In this document: piece by piece, positions 19,901-27,612 of the stretch
Position numbering within the stretch: the stretch's first letter is position 1
Layout: every line of letters begins with the position of its first letter
Virus record (IMG/VR): IMGVR_UViG_3300036832_001282
Coordinates: 1-57,610 of that record
DNA length: 57,610 bases
DNA from: a virus
Strand: one strand, 5' to 3'
Notes under the pieces: model-generated
Seen by the model: only the letters and a program-made list of their open reading frames with translations
Told to the model about the DNA's origin: nothing
Databases searched by the model: none
Position numbers and translations under genes: made by a program

Positions 19901-20989
19901 CAGCATTGGATGCTTCTCGGCCTGCTCAGTAGCAAATTCCTCCAACTTAGTAACAATTGGAGCAAACTTAGACATAAACTTTGAGGTTGCATCACTGATT
20001 GTGCTTGTTAACTTGGACCACGCTTCCGCGTTTTCCTCAAGCTGCTTTCCAACCTCATCAAATTCCGCGTTTAGCTCCTTCTGTTTTTCCGGACTAACTG
20101 CCTCAAATCCCTCACCACCTTTCTGCTCAGACTTGCGCATAAGTCGACGCGCCGCGTCTTCATCAAGCCCATAAACAGTTTGCGCGTACTTCTTAACATC
20201 CTGCGTCCCGTGAAATGCAAAATCTTTATCGCCCTGCCCCTGGTAGTATCGACGCGAAGCCTCCTCAACCTCCCGCATGCGACGCCCAGCAAGATTAAGC
20301 GCCTGTGGCCCCTGACCCTCTCTCATCAATCTATTGAATTCTTGCGCATCCTTTAGAGCTTGTCCGATCTGCCCATACTTAATACCGCCTTCACGAAGAA
20401 TGCCCTCTCCACCAATCCGGGTGATCCTCCCGGCTTGATCAATCATGCTACCCAAAGCACTTCTTGCTCGATCGCTGCTAAGCCCAATCTGAGTCAACGA
20501 ATCAATAAGATATTTATATTGCCCAGGAATCTGAGCCACATTTTCGGCGCTGGTTCTCAGCGTACTAAACTTCTCACCAACCTCCGCAACACTTTTGGCC
20601 ACTTCATACAAGGCCGTAGGCAACAAGGCGACAGCTGTTGCCAACCCACCAATGCCACCGCCAGCCAACTTTGCCATCTCGCCGAATTCGCGCAGCGGCA
20701 AACCGGTCAACTGCGAACCAAAACGCCCAAGGTCTTTAATTGCTGAATTGACGCCTTCATGGATAAGTTTACTATGTTCTCGTAACTCCTTAGACTGCTT
20801 TGTAACTTCACCAAGATTTTTTCCTAGTTTTTCGATCTCCTTGTTGGTCTGCCCAGCAATCTGCTGACCAATCTCCTTGATCTGAGAGTCCTTTCCGAAC
20901 TCCGCAATAGCAGCCTTGATACGCGCAAGCTCAGGCGTCGCCTCGTCAACGAGACGTACAGTCAGCGTTAGTTCTTGTTCAGACGCCAT
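17000..20989 (-). CDS. Tape measure protein with two cell-wall hydrolase-like modules
   Basis: 1329 residues. The N-terminal third is helical (ELTLTVRLVDEATPELARIKAAIAEFG, coiled-coil KEIEKLGKNLGEVTKQSKELREH), typical of myoviral tape measures that set tail length. Gly/Pro repeats (about 727-790 and 943-970) flank a module about 800-930 with AEAEVGGQGPKAKQAYIESVMNRA, like SleB-type wall hydrolases. At about 985-1130 lies a CHAP/TIGR02594-like module with TKWCAAFVN and GDVGVLPHHVGFLTG (Cys and His of the active site). A polyglycine-rich section follows to the C-terminus. It likely locally opens peptidoglycan during DNA entry. Confidence 0.88.
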   Translation of the reverse strand: MASEQELTLTVRLVDEATPELARIKAAIAEFGKDSQIKEIGQQIAGQTNKEIEKLGKNLGEVTKQSKELREHSKLIHEGVNSAIKDLGRFGSQLTGLPLREFGEMAKLAGGGIGGLATAVALLPTALYEVAKSVAEVGEKFSTLRTSAENVAQIPGQYKYLIDSLTQIGLSSDRARSALGSMIDQAGRITRIGGEGILREGGIKYGQIGQALKDAQEFNRLMREGQGPQALNLAGRRMREVEEASRRYYQGQGDKDFAFHGTQDVKKYAQTVYGLDEDAARRLMRKSEQKGGEGFEAVSPEKQKELNAEFDEVGKQLEENAEAWSKLTSTISDATSKFMSKFAPIVTKLEEFATEQAEKHPMLVDPAIGLAAGAGIWGGVKILKRIFGRRAAATDAGAAGDAGAGAAAEAEAAAKVAGKAPEIPKSNVESWFEKYGTGGEPPPKGPWSDIAKEAPKVPSVGSGWLSKIGQIGGQLLPWLAPTLGIATTPDVYSVEGLAAKIKGRSPGEHPAPNRSLLDLLNPWQNIKNLGNDVGAMGAMKGSEWGSWAYGKLAPTLPLAAKAGLFGDFMGMASWAEAGTPLKHDLRRQAREGKSANELEIGEGWGDPFGIFSWLRSKAGGGKKSLEEQLGEGLPPAVGGATRPQFFGSGDMSDWPLSQQVDQRGGGNDEWQKYIEANTAELKRLNDFLQQSDIGLGGVGGAGFLRLGPGGSLAARMGGLGGFGGGGWGGPGTGPGTGPGTGPGTGPGADTGPGAGPGTGPGADTGPGTGPGAGPGAGPGAGPGAGPGNAPADAVQHGSLANVRSRFGKELQNPEVARLLQASAEAEVGGQGPKAKQAYIESVMNRAAARGKTLEATLRDPKYYPSSTKNKLGQKFSAESMAQFSKQYTTPVLGGSNVSSLATGNESGRVHSGGARVSFDPKTGERFVQENPDVGWVKKQQAAMSSDAGAGPGAGPGAGPGAGPGAGGGGGTIAEGQPAPGSPGLEGTGRAIGTVQALALAKQHLGEDEIRDNSKLSSFFAKQGIHIDPAQTKWCAAFVNAELKEAGVKGTGSLAAASFYKWGTGVKGAIKPGDVGVLPHHVGFLTGRTRTVNGREQVEMLGGNQGGTASGKGGVSLSWRDRTSLAVRRGEGSGDPGAMPNIAAATGGGGGGGGGGGGGGGGGGGGGGLGGGLGGGLGGGLGGMPGGFGNIMSMIGGGGGGLGGIIGSLLGGGGGGFGGIIGSLLGGGGGGGGLGGLLGGLLGGGDQGAGAGEQLGALDNFNRSALNMTHNVRGTGKLSVDVNAPPHTSVAASGDGLFKTVEMTRQTQATPTQRGPRIPAGNAFGGGLAG
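17441..17562. repeat. CCGCC-rich tract coding for polyglycine in the tape measure
   Basis: A run of CCGCC/CCACC units on the plus strand, read on the minus strand as a long Gly stretch in the tape-measure gene. It is a simple-sequence region inside coding DNA, liable to slippage in multiples of three. Confidence 0.8.
18094..18153. repeat. 12-bp tandem repeat CCAGGGCCAGCG (short block)
   Basis: About five copies of a 12-base unit, coding Gly-Pro-Gly-Ala in the tape measure, between its two hydrolase-like modules. Same unit as the longer block at 18630-18806. Confidence 0.85.
18630..18806. repeat. 12-bp tandem repeat block in the tape measure (Gly-Pro-Gly-Ala/Thr)
   Basis: About fifteen copies of a 12-base unit with consensus CCAGGGCCAGYG, in variants that also form a longer-order unit containing CCAGTATCAGCGCCAGGA (coding Asp). 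In the protein this is a flexible GPGAGPGTGPG linker ahead of the first hydrolase-like module. Being a multiple of three, copy-number change keeps the reading frame. Confidence 0.88.
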
Positions 20990-20994
20990 GACTG

Positions 20995-21602
20995 TTAATC
21001 GCGATCCGTATCTTCCGACTCATTCCGCTGTAATTCAGCCAGCCGAATTGAATAACGCATATGCGTTTTCACCTCGTTCAACGGCATGTCGAGGAACACC
21101 AGAGGCGAGCAGTGGTAGTAATGAGCTAGACGATAGCAATCGAGCGCAAAATCGTCGTCTTGACCTACCAAGACGTTGGATCGGGGAGAAAAAAACGCCG
21201 CAACCTGTATGAGCATGAATTCCAATCAACAGGATGCATGTCATTGAGCAATGGCAACAGCACGCCGCTCAACTGCGCCATCATTTTCGTCATCTTGGCT
21301 TCATCGACGACGATCTCTCCCGTTCCATCGATACGCACCGGATTGCCGCACATGACAATGTCACGGCCAGTAGGTTCGCGAAAGGTAAGTTCCGTCAGCC
21401 GTTCGCGCTTATTACCAAAGATCGACTTGCGCAACAGTTTGACCGTGATCGGCCAGGAGTCGTTTGGCTCCTGCGCCTCGACCGGCGCGCCGGTCATGTC
21501 GACCAGCGCGTTATCCTGTGGCGGCTCTGGCTGCTTTGGTTGCTTTGGTTGCTGCTCTTCCGATTCAGCAACAAAACCCTCGCGTAACGCTGGCTTAGTC
21601 AT
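20995..21602 (-). CDS. Tail assembly chaperone -1 frameshift product (202 aa fusion)
   Basis: Predicted longer chaperone made by a -1 ribosomal frameshift. The zero frame (21602 to 21165) slips on T TTT TTT (21195-21189), after Phe138, and continues in the frame that runs to 20995, adding 64 residues (SPRSNVLVGQDDDFALDCYR..., ending ESEDTDRD). Phage tail chaperones (lambda G/GT, Mu gp41/gp42 type) use this arrangement, with the long form recruiting the tape measure. The downstream frame has no good ribosome-binding site of its own, and its nominal start would give 12 residues of zero-frame shadow. Length of the fusion: 138 + 64 = 202. Confidence 0.8.
21165..21602 (-). CDS. Tail assembly chaperone, Mu gp41-like (short form)
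   Basis: 145 residues, GAGGA before the ATG. The N-terminus is Gln/Pro-rich (EEQQPKQPKQPEPPQ), followed by the family core DSWPITVKLLRKSIFGNKRERLTELTFREPTGRDIVMCG and a helical end. It matches the tail assembly chaperone E/41/14 family. It lies between the tail tube and tape measure genes, the universal place for this chaperone, and contains the slip site near its 3' end. Confidence 0.88.
   Translation of the reverse strand: MTKPALREGFVAESEEQQPKQPKQPEPPQDNALVDMTGAPVEAQEPNDSWPITVKLLRKSIFGNKRERLTELTFREPTGRDIVMCGNPVRIDGTGEIVVDEAKMTKMMAQLSGVLLPLLNDMHPVDWNSCSYRLRRFFLPDPTSW
21189..21195 (-). promoter_or_regulatory. Slippery heptamer T TTT TTT for programmed -1 frameshift
   Basis: On the minus strand, seven T residues in the zero-frame arrangement CG-T TTT TTT-CTC, the X XXY YYZ form. 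The zero frame ends seven codons later; the -1 frame is open for 64 codons. The seven-T run was checked base by base. Confidence 0.82.
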
Positions 21603-21619
21603 CTAAACGTCCTCTTGTT

Positions 21620-22027
21620 TTACCGTGTGCTAACCACAGCCGGAATGTAGACCGACGCAGGCGTGCTCTGCCATGCCGTCACCGCCATGCCCTCCCAGCG
21701 AACGCGAGTTTGACCATCACGAGTATTTTGTTCAAGACCCGCTTTGCAGATCGCATCGGTCATCTGCCATGTCCAGCCATTGGCAAGTTCAGCGACCACC
21801 GTGATGTCGAACTGCAGATCAAGCGTCTGAATGTCAAAGTTTGACACCGTCGACAAATCTGCTTCGATGTACGGCACGCGCGGTAACTCCTGATAACCGT
21901 GAATGCCGTCTTGCCCCGCCAGCATGGTTCGTTCGAGCATGCTGTGCGAGATCGTAAAGTTGCCACGCAACGCGACTTGCACGCCGTCCACGTTGAGATG
22001 CGCAACACCTGCAATTTTCTGTGCCAT
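21620..22027 (-). CDS. Tail tube protein, Mu gpM-like
   Basis: 135 residues, AGGAGGAG before the ATG. It matches the Mu-like tail tube family: KIAGVAHLNVDGVQVALRGNFTISHS, then LERTMLAGQDGIHGYQELPRVPYIEADLST and a WTWQMTDAICKAGLEQNTRDGQTRVRWEG region. It forms the inner tube of a contractile tail. It follows the sheath gene directly. Confidence 0.93.
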   Translation of the reverse strand: MAQKIAGVAHLNVDGVQVALRGNFTISHSMLERTMLAGQDGIHGYQELPRVPYIEADLSTVSNFDIQTLDLQFDITVVAELANGWTWQMTDAICKAGLEQNTRDGQTRVRWEGMAVTAWQSTPASVYIPAVVSTR

Positions 22028-22092
22028 TGTAGCTTACTCCTCCTATTCACACGACATCGCGCACGGCAACGTCGATCGGATTATGTTTTCGA

Positions 22093-23658
22093 TCAAGCCG
22101 GAAGAACGCCAGTCACGCCGAACGTATTGCCTGTGGCCGCATCAATCTGAGCATTGTACTGCAGCCGGAACTGAGCAAGGACTGCAAACACTCTCAGTTG
22201 ATTGATGAGATCAGGCGGATAGAGCACGTTGATCCGGTTAACGTCCTGCGTGTCCCTTTCAACAATAAGGTTCTGGACGAATTGACCGGCGTTTTCGACA
22301 AGGCCGTTGAACTGATCAATCAGATATTCCGAGATCAATTCCCCTTTGATGACGGACGGAGTGACGATCGCTTGGCCAGGACCGTAACGCGTACCGTCAT
22401 TGGCGAGCTTCATGCGCGGGAACTTAGTGGTGATCGCTGACTTCTGGTTACGAATCAACCGCGCCAGCGTCGCCAACGTGGTGACCAATTCATAAGCCGT
22501 ATCAGGGTTGCCATAGAGGTTCAGCTGATAGGTCGTAGTCTCACGCGAAATCATCGGCTGATTGTCAGAACCGGGTTTTTGAGTCGCAAGACCGTTGCTG
22601 GCAAGCCCTTGCAGTTCGTTCGCATCAAAACGAGTATGCAGCGGAGCCAGCTTGATCTGATTGAGAGTCAGAGTCTGCAACGGACGCGCCGGATCGTTAA
22701 GCAGTGCCCGCTGTGCCTTCGCCGTGTAGGCTGCGGCCCACTCATAAACCGGCGACGGGCTCGCCACCTCGACCGCCATTACCGACGACACGCCGGAATT
22801 GCGCGTGTTACCCCATGTGATCAGATTGGGATAGGTGTCGCGCTTGGCCGAGAACAGATGGCCGTACAACTGACGCATCCAACCCCAACGCCCGGAATCC
22901 TCGAATCCGTATTCCTGCTCCCACGCCATCAGCGAAGTCGAGTCAGTATACGGGATCGCCACGTACTCGAAGATTTGCTCACCGAGTGCAGAAATGGCAG
23001 CATCGAAGATCGGCGCGCCAGTACCGCCCGCCAACTTCCCGCCAGTCGGCAAGGTCATGACCAGACCGGGAGGATTGATTTCACCGCCAACACCACCGAA
23101 GTAATTCGTCTGCACGGTGATATCGTTACCGTTCAAACCCATCCACCGACAGGTAAGCGTGACCGTACCAGTAGCAGCAGCAGCATCAACTGGGAGGTCT
23201 TCTTGAGCAGTGACGGCATCAGCAATTGCAGTCGCGATGTCATCGGCTGTGTCACTTGGCACGACATTAACCGGAATGTGCTCACCACCGATGTAAAGAT
23301 GAATCGTACCAGCATCAGTTGGCGGCGTCGTGACCACGATAGTGCCAGTAGCCGCCACACCAGCAGTCACCGTCACGGGTAAGCCGAAGACTTGATTCCC
23401 TACGTTATTTTTGAAGTAGCTTTTGAACATTCTGGCCAATTCAGAACCTTGGCCAAATGCTGCATCAGCCTGCGCCTGTGATCCGATCGCCAGCGGAATA
23501 TCCGGCGTAGCACTGCCGCCTCCAACGCCACTGATCATCACGCCAGTGAGCAGCGCCGGAAATCCAAGGACTGGAAGCCCGGCTTGTGAAGGATCAACCT
23601 CGACATAGTAAAGCGGGATTTTTATGTCACTAGGAATGTTCGAGAACGAAATGGGCAT
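22093..23658 (-). CDS. Tail sheath protein, Mu gpL-like
   Basis: 521 residues, AGGAG before the ATG. Matches the Mu gpL family: SFSNIPSDIKIPLYYVEVDPSQAG, LLTGVMISG, GQGSELARMFKSYFKNN and the C-terminal domain LYPPDLINQLRVFAVLAQFRLQYN. It forms the contractile outer sheath and shows that the phage is a myovirus. The central domain has a beta-rich insertion, as in other Mu-like sheaths. Confidence 0.95.
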   Translation of the reverse strand: MPISFSNIPSDIKIPLYYVEVDPSQAGLPVLGFPALLTGVMISGVGGGSATPDIPLAIGSQAQADAAFGQGSELARMFKSYFKNNVGNQVFGLPVTVTAGVAATGTIVVTTPPTDAGTIHLYIGGEHIPVNVVPSDTADDIATAIADAVTAQEDLPVDAAAATGTVTLTCRWMGLNGNDITVQTNYFGGVGGEINPPGLVMTLPTGGKLAGGTGAPIFDAAISALGEQIFEYVAIPYTDSTSLMAWEQEYGFEDSGRWGWMRQLYGHLFSAKRDTYPNLITWGNTRNSGVSSVMAVEVASPSPVYEWAAAYTAKAQRALLNDPARPLQTLTLNQIKLAPLHTRFDANELQGLASNGLATQKPGSDNQPMISRETTTYQLNLYGNPDTAYELVTTLATLARLIRNQKSAITTKFPRMKLANDGTRYGPGQAIVTPSVIKGELISEYLIDQFNGLVENAGQFVQNLIVERDTQDVNRINVLYPPDLINQLRVFAVLAQFRLQYNAQIDAATGNTFGVTGVLPA

Positions 23659-23684
23659 GCCACATCTCCTTTTACTTAGAGTTA

Positions 23685-24023
23685 TTAAGAACGCGCAGGC
23701 TCAGCCGCTGGTGTCGACTGATGCCGATGCTGCTGATGCTGAGATTCTTTCTGTTGGTGATTCTCAGCAATCGTAATCGATCCATCGGCAAGACGCCGAT
23801 GCGTAAACCGATCGAGCGGCCATTCGACCGATCCGGACGAACGAAACGCTATCGCGTGCGGATGACGCAACACCGAACGCAATTCATCGCTGGCGGGAAC
23901 CACACGAACTCTTGGCGGCGTCATATTCTTAGCGATAGCGCGTAGACGCGCTTGCTTTGCAGCAATGCGTGTCGAACGTGGATCAGGACGCGGAGCCGCG
24001 TCCATGCCCGTACGAGTGGCCAT
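23685..24023 (-). CDS. Small basic His/Gln-rich protein of unknown function
   Basis: 112 residues, AGGGAG before the ATG. Basic N-terminal helix (RIAAKQARLRAIAKNMTPPRVRVV), then VLRHPHAIAFRSSGSVEWPLDRFTHRRLADGSITI, and a His/Gln-rich tail (HQQKESQHQQHRHQ). The middle looks like a short DUF-type domain found just before sheath genes in Mu-like phages (compare the Mu gp38 slot), but I cannot name the family. Confidence 0.6.
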   Translation of the reverse strand: MATRTGMDAAPRPDPRSTRIAAKQARLRAIAKNMTPPRVRVVPASDELRSVLRHPHAIAFRSSGSVEWPLDRFTHRRLADGSITIAENHQQKESQHQQHRHQSTPAAEPARS

Positions 24024-24079
24024 GATCTAGTCTCCCTGGTTTGTAAAAAGCGGTGAACCGCTTTAGAAAACGAGTTCGA

Positions 24080-24460
24080 TCACTTCACTTTCCAAGTGAT
24101 CTTCTCGCCTAGAAGTGCGTCCATGCGGTCGCACAATCGAAGCCAAAGCTCTTCACGCAGGATCGGGCGATGCGATGTGAGATGATGTGGCACTGCAAAA
24201 CGTCTGGGAACATGACGCGTATACGTGTACGAATGTACTGGCCTTTGCTTTTTTGAAAGTCGCGAGCGCGGCCAGACCGAAGTTGTCATGACACCGTCTG
24301 TCGGTTCTTCCGTGTTCGGGTAATGCCGATGCATATCCTCGATCTGCCACACTTCAAGCTCGTGCTTCATGTCGGTCGTACTGAAAGTCGTCACGGCAGC
24401 AATCGTTCGATCGATGCACGCTTGAAACTCCGAAGTGTCGATCGTTACTTCAATCGCCAT
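24080..24460 (-). CDS. Neck/tail completion-type protein, unknown family
   Basis: 126 residues. N-terminal strand and helix (IEVTIDTSEFQACIDRTIAAVTTFST), WQIEDMHRHYPNTEEPTDGVMTTSVWPRSR, and a basic C-terminus (LLGEKITWKVK). It sits in the gene order position where HK97 gp10-type or Mu-like minor tail proteins are placed. The stop and the preceding gene overlap by one base (24460). Function is inferred only from its position. Confidence 0.55.
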   Translation of the reverse strand: MAIEVTIDTSEFQACIDRTIAAVTTFSTTDMKHELEVWQIEDMHRHYPNTEEPTDGVMTTSVWPRSRLSKKQRPVHSYTYTRHVPRRFAVPHHLTSHRPILREELWLRLCDRMDALLGEKITWKVK

Positions 24461-25068
24461 CAGGACGCTGTTAAATCGTACTGAATTGTAAATGGATCGT
24501 TCGCGCCAGGATCGAATGGCCAGGGATAAGCGACGGTGACATGCACCGTATCGAGCGTATCCGTGATGACAGGTGGGAAGCCGGTACGGAACATGATGGT
24601 CAGATCCATTTGCAGTTCAGCAAACGGCGTTTCATTGTTCTGCCCAGAATTACCAAATGCATGCCTGCGACTGCCACGCGTTACGGATTCAATCTCAACC
24701 GCAGGAAACGGCGACGGCATCGGGAACGTGTGCCACATTGGATTGGTCAGCAGATTCATGAGCGTCCAGTGCGCCGCGTCGAGACTATCCTCTGCCAACT
24801 CAGTATCATTGTTCAACAACCTAACCGAAAAGCCAAGTTTCATGGAATTGATAAACCGGGGCTCACCAGCATTAGCATCACCATCCGGCGACAACGTTTC
24901 TTCCATAAAATAACAACCCAGATACGGAAGATGTTCTGGCTGAATGACAGGAGCACGTGAAGTACCAAAACGCTTGATGGTCGAAAACGTGGGCACAGCT
25001 TTGATACGCTCAAGCAGCCCACGACAGATGATATAACTGTACGAATACAGATCGGGCGTCAAAGTCAT
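24460..25068 (-). CDS. Probable tail completion / terminator protein
   Basis: 202 residues. N-terminal helix LYSYSYIICRGLLERIKAVPTFSTIKRF is followed by beta segments (MKLGFSVRLLNN, ELQMDLTIMFRTGFPP, DTVHVTVAYPWPFDPG), a shape fitting the tail-terminator fold. It overlaps the upstream gene by four bases. Its position between the connector genes and the sheath supports a joining role; no sequence signature is decisive. Confidence 0.6.
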   Translation of the reverse strand: MTLTPDLYSYSYIICRGLLERIKAVPTFSTIKRFGTSRAPVIQPEHLPYLGCYFMEETLSPDGDANAGEPRFINSMKLGFSVRLLNNDTELAEDSLDAAHWTLMNLLTNPMWHTFPMPSPFPAVEIESVTRGSRRHAFGNSGQNNETPFAELQMDLTIMFRTGFPPVITDTLDTVHVTVAYPWPFDPGANDPFTIQYDLTAS

Positions 25069-25424
25069 GATGCTGTAACAGCCCGCTTGAGTATCAGCGT
25101 CACTTCACCACCTGCATTCCCAGCCCAGTGAACGTTGTCAATTTCAAACGAGCCACCCGCAACACCGCTATCGAACGGAATATCGACCAGATCGCCCTGC
25201 AACGGCTGCACCGTAAAATCGGATTGCAGAATGTAAAGTTCAGTACGCGTATCCTGATAGATCGAACCGTCAAGCCCAACCACTTCAACCTCGTTGGTGT
25301 CGAAGATACCGCGCGATGCGTAAGCTGACTGCCCAGGCTGACTATTTACCGGAGTAAACGTCACCGGCCGCGCAAACACCTCATAGCACGGCGTATACAC
25401 CAGTAGTGCGAAGTTGATAGCCAT
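25065..25424 (-). CDS. Head completion (stopper-like) protein
   Basis: 119 residues. Mainly beta: LLVYTPCYEVFARPVTFTPVN, GIFDTNEVEVVGLDGSIYQDTRTELYILQSDF, VQPLQGDLVDIPF, ending LILKRAVTAS. This pattern, with the DTRTELYI...P..GD segment, is common to head-tail joining proteins of the stopper type. It lies directly after the connector gene. Inferred role: closes the head after DNA packaging. Confidence 0.65.
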   Translation of the reverse strand: MAINFALLVYTPCYEVFARPVTFTPVNSQPGQSAYASRGIFDTNEVEVVGLDGSIYQDTRTELYILQSDFTVQPLQGDLVDIPFDSGVAGGSFEIDNVHWAGNAGGEVTLILKRAVTAS

Positions 25425-25428
25425 CTAG

Positions 25429-26094
25429 CTAAACCGGAAACCTCATGTAGTGAGTCAAAATGCTCTCGACCGCCGTCAACGTCGGTGATTTGGCACCAAC
25501 TGAACGTAACAATAATTCATTCGGATCAAAAAACGACACCCGCGCGCCTTTATGACTGATCTGTCGAACACCAGCCGCCTGCGCCTGCACCATGCGAATA
25601 CGTTCTTCGCGAATTAGTAGCACAGCCGCACGTTTCAACGGCAACGGAGTCTCAGTTGGCACATTATAACCACCCCAATAATGCACCGTGACCGGATGAT
25701 TCCAACTTGCTGATACAGCGCCACCAAGCTGAATATTAGAAAGCTTGCCTGCAGCTTCTCCAAGTTCATAACCACCAACCGGCAACACATCAAGCCCACT
25801 GCCAACTGAAATACTGATAATATCCGCAGCCTTGACCGGCCAATGCGTCAGATACAACCGGCCATTCATCGTTTCACGCCACGTCTCACTCACTTCCTCG
25901 TAACCAAACGTAACAGTCGGATGTCGATTAGCTCGCTCAGCAATTTCTTCAGAAAACGTTGTGATCATCGATTGTATGATTGCGTCTTGCGACGTATCAG
26001 TTAAACTGATACCAAGCCAAAGCTTAGCTTCGTCCAACGTCAACAAATCGGTTGACGTAGCTGGCGTCAGAATATTAACCGTAATATCAGCCAT
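25429..26094 (-). CDS. Head-tail connector (HK97 gp6-like)
   Basis: 221 residues. Clear similarity to the Phage_connect_1/gp6 family: LLTLDEAKLWLGISLTDTSQDAIIQSMITTFSEEIAERANR, then LYLTHWPVKAADIISISV and VTVHYWGGYNVPTETPLPLKRAAVLLIREER. These proteins form the ring under the portal. The C-terminal extension (SFFDPNELLLRSVGAKSP...) is also usual. Follows the collagen-like gene. Confidence 0.9.
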   Translation of the reverse strand: MADITVNILTPATSTDLLTLDEAKLWLGISLTDTSQDAIIQSMITTFSEEIAERANRHPTVTFGYEEVSETWRETMNGRLYLTHWPVKAADIISISVGSGLDVLPVGGYELGEAAGKLSNIQLGGAVSASWNHPVTVHYWGGYNVPTETPLPLKRAAVLLIREERIRMVQAQAAGVRQISHKGARVSFFDPNELLLRSVGAKSPTLTAVESILTHYMRFPV

Positions 26095-26097
26095 GGC

Positions 26098-27612
26098 TCA
26101 GCCAGTTTCAGTTTGAAATTGTTCAAACAACCCACGCAATTCCAGCGTCGGTCCACGCGATCCATCACTTAGCAACGGCACTGCCACGAAATTCTGCCGA
26201 TCAATCGACCAGCCTTTCAACACAATTGCCTTACCCGGTTCACCTTGTGGACCCTGTAAGCCGCGCTCACCCTTCTCACCGGCAATGCCGCGCTGGCCTT
26301 GCCGTGCGATCATTTGCCAATCAGGGCCGGGACAAGAACCAGGGTTATCACAACGCGAAATAAAACTCGCACCATTACAAACCGTGATGTCGAGTTGCTG
26401 ATACTTCACTTCGGCATCATAAGTACCGCGCACCTGCGGCGTGCGCGCATCTTGACCACCAGCCGCAATACAAATCCAATCCGCACTTGTACCCGGTTGC
26501 AGACCAGTATCTACACTTGCCTGAAATGTACTACGCTCGTGACACACAACATCACCTGCATAGAACACGGTATCAGACTTCCATATCTTCACAACTGATA
26601 ATTTGCCAGGAAGCCCATCGGCACCACGCTCACCTTGCTCCCCGCGCGGACCAACAACCGATTCACCGCGCTCACCTTTCGGTCCGATCGCACCTTCACG
26701 CCCAGGCACACCCTCCAGACCTTGCTTACCCTGCTCACCTCGTTCACCGCGCTCCCCGCGCTCTCCGGACAGACCGCGCTCACCGCACGGTCCCATCGGA
26801 CCGATAGCGAAATCACCGGGATCACCCTTGCGGCCTTGCTCGCCTCGAACACCGGGCGCACCGTCACGCCCCGGCACGCCGTCACGACCAGCCGCACCAG
26901 CGAGTCCAACTTCGCCGCGCTCGCCCGGATCACCCTTTGGCCCTGGCTCACCGCGCGCACCATCGCGCCCAGGCAAACCACGTTCACCCATCGGACCCGC
27001 CGCTCCTTGTGGACCCGTTGTGCCCACAGGCCCCCTCGGCCCTTCAGGACCAATGATGCTCAGCCCCGGCGCTCCCTGCGGCCCCGAATCGCCTTTAATG
27101 GCCTCTCCCTTTGGCCCTGGCGGCCCCTGGAGCCCGGTTTCGCCCTTGACCCCATATCCCTGCGCCCCCTGCGGTCCAGCCTCTCCACGAAGCCCCTGCG
27201 CACCCTGCGGACCCATCGGTCCTGGCAGTCCCGACGCACCGCGCTCGCCTACCGGACCCATGACGCTCATACCGTCGCGTCCTGGCGCACCATCCGCACC
27301 ATCGTGAACCTGCCCCAGCCGCTCCTGCGCCAAAGTCATAAAATCCAGTAGTTTCTGACTCAGAATTGCCTCGAACGCCCGTTCGCGCTCGGCCTGCCGC
27401 ACCTCGAACGCCCGCTCACGCTCGGCGTCACGCACCCGCAACTCCGACACCAACTGCATCGCTTGTGACTGCATCAGCGCCTTTTCGCGCTGCCACGAAA
27501 CGCGTTCTTGCACCAGCGTCTCGGCAAGAGCTTCCCGCCATGCGTCAAGTAAAAGGTCGCTGGATTCGGGAAGCGGCATTGAGAAGTCGTTGTGTCTCTC
27601 TTCTAATGTCAT
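26098..27612 (-). CDS. Collagen-like protein with carbohydrate-binding-like segment
   Basis: 504 residues if translation starts at the ATG at 27612; the frame is open further upstream to 27858, but that part overlaps the portal gene and is compositionally like shadow. After a helical, charged N-terminus ([17 protein letters not shown], coiled coil), about 230 residues are Gly-X-Y repeats. Then comes a unit with [26 protein letters not shown]...W, resembling a CBM5/12 chitin-binding-type module, a Cys pair region, and another short Gly-X-Y stretch before a globular end. A fibrous trimer attached to the capsid or neck, possibly for surface adhesion. It lies between portal and connector genes and overlaps the portal 3' end by 68 bases. 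Confidence 0.8.
   Translation of the reverse strand: MTLEERHNDFSMPLPESSDLLLDAWREALAETLVQERVSWQREKALMQSQAMQLVSELRVRDAERERAFEVRQAERERAFEAILSQKLLDFMTLAQERLGQVHDGADGAPGRDGMSVMGPVGERGASGLPGPMGPQGAQGLRGEAGPQGAQGYGVKGETGLQGPPGPKGEAIKGDSGPQGAPGLSIIGPEGPRGPVGTTGPQGAAGPMGERGLPGRDGARGEPGPKGDPGERGEVGLAGAAGRDGVPGRDGAPGVRGEQGRKGDPGDFAIGPMGPCGERGLSGERGERGERGEQGKQGLEGVPGREGAIGPKGERGESVVGPRGEQGERGADGLPGKLSVVKIWKSDTVFYAGDVVCHERSTFQASVDTGLQPGTSADWICIAAGGQDARTPQVRGTYDAEVKYQQLDITVCNGASFISRCDNPGSCPGPDWQMIARQGQRGIAGEKGERGLQGPQGEPGKAIVLKGWSIDRQNFVAVPLLSDGSRGPTLELRGLFEQFQTETG

Noticed and set aside
26603-27351. Open frames on the plus strand across the collagen-like gene
   Set aside because: They are complements of Gly-X-Y coding sequence, Pro/Ser/Arg-rich, without start signals.
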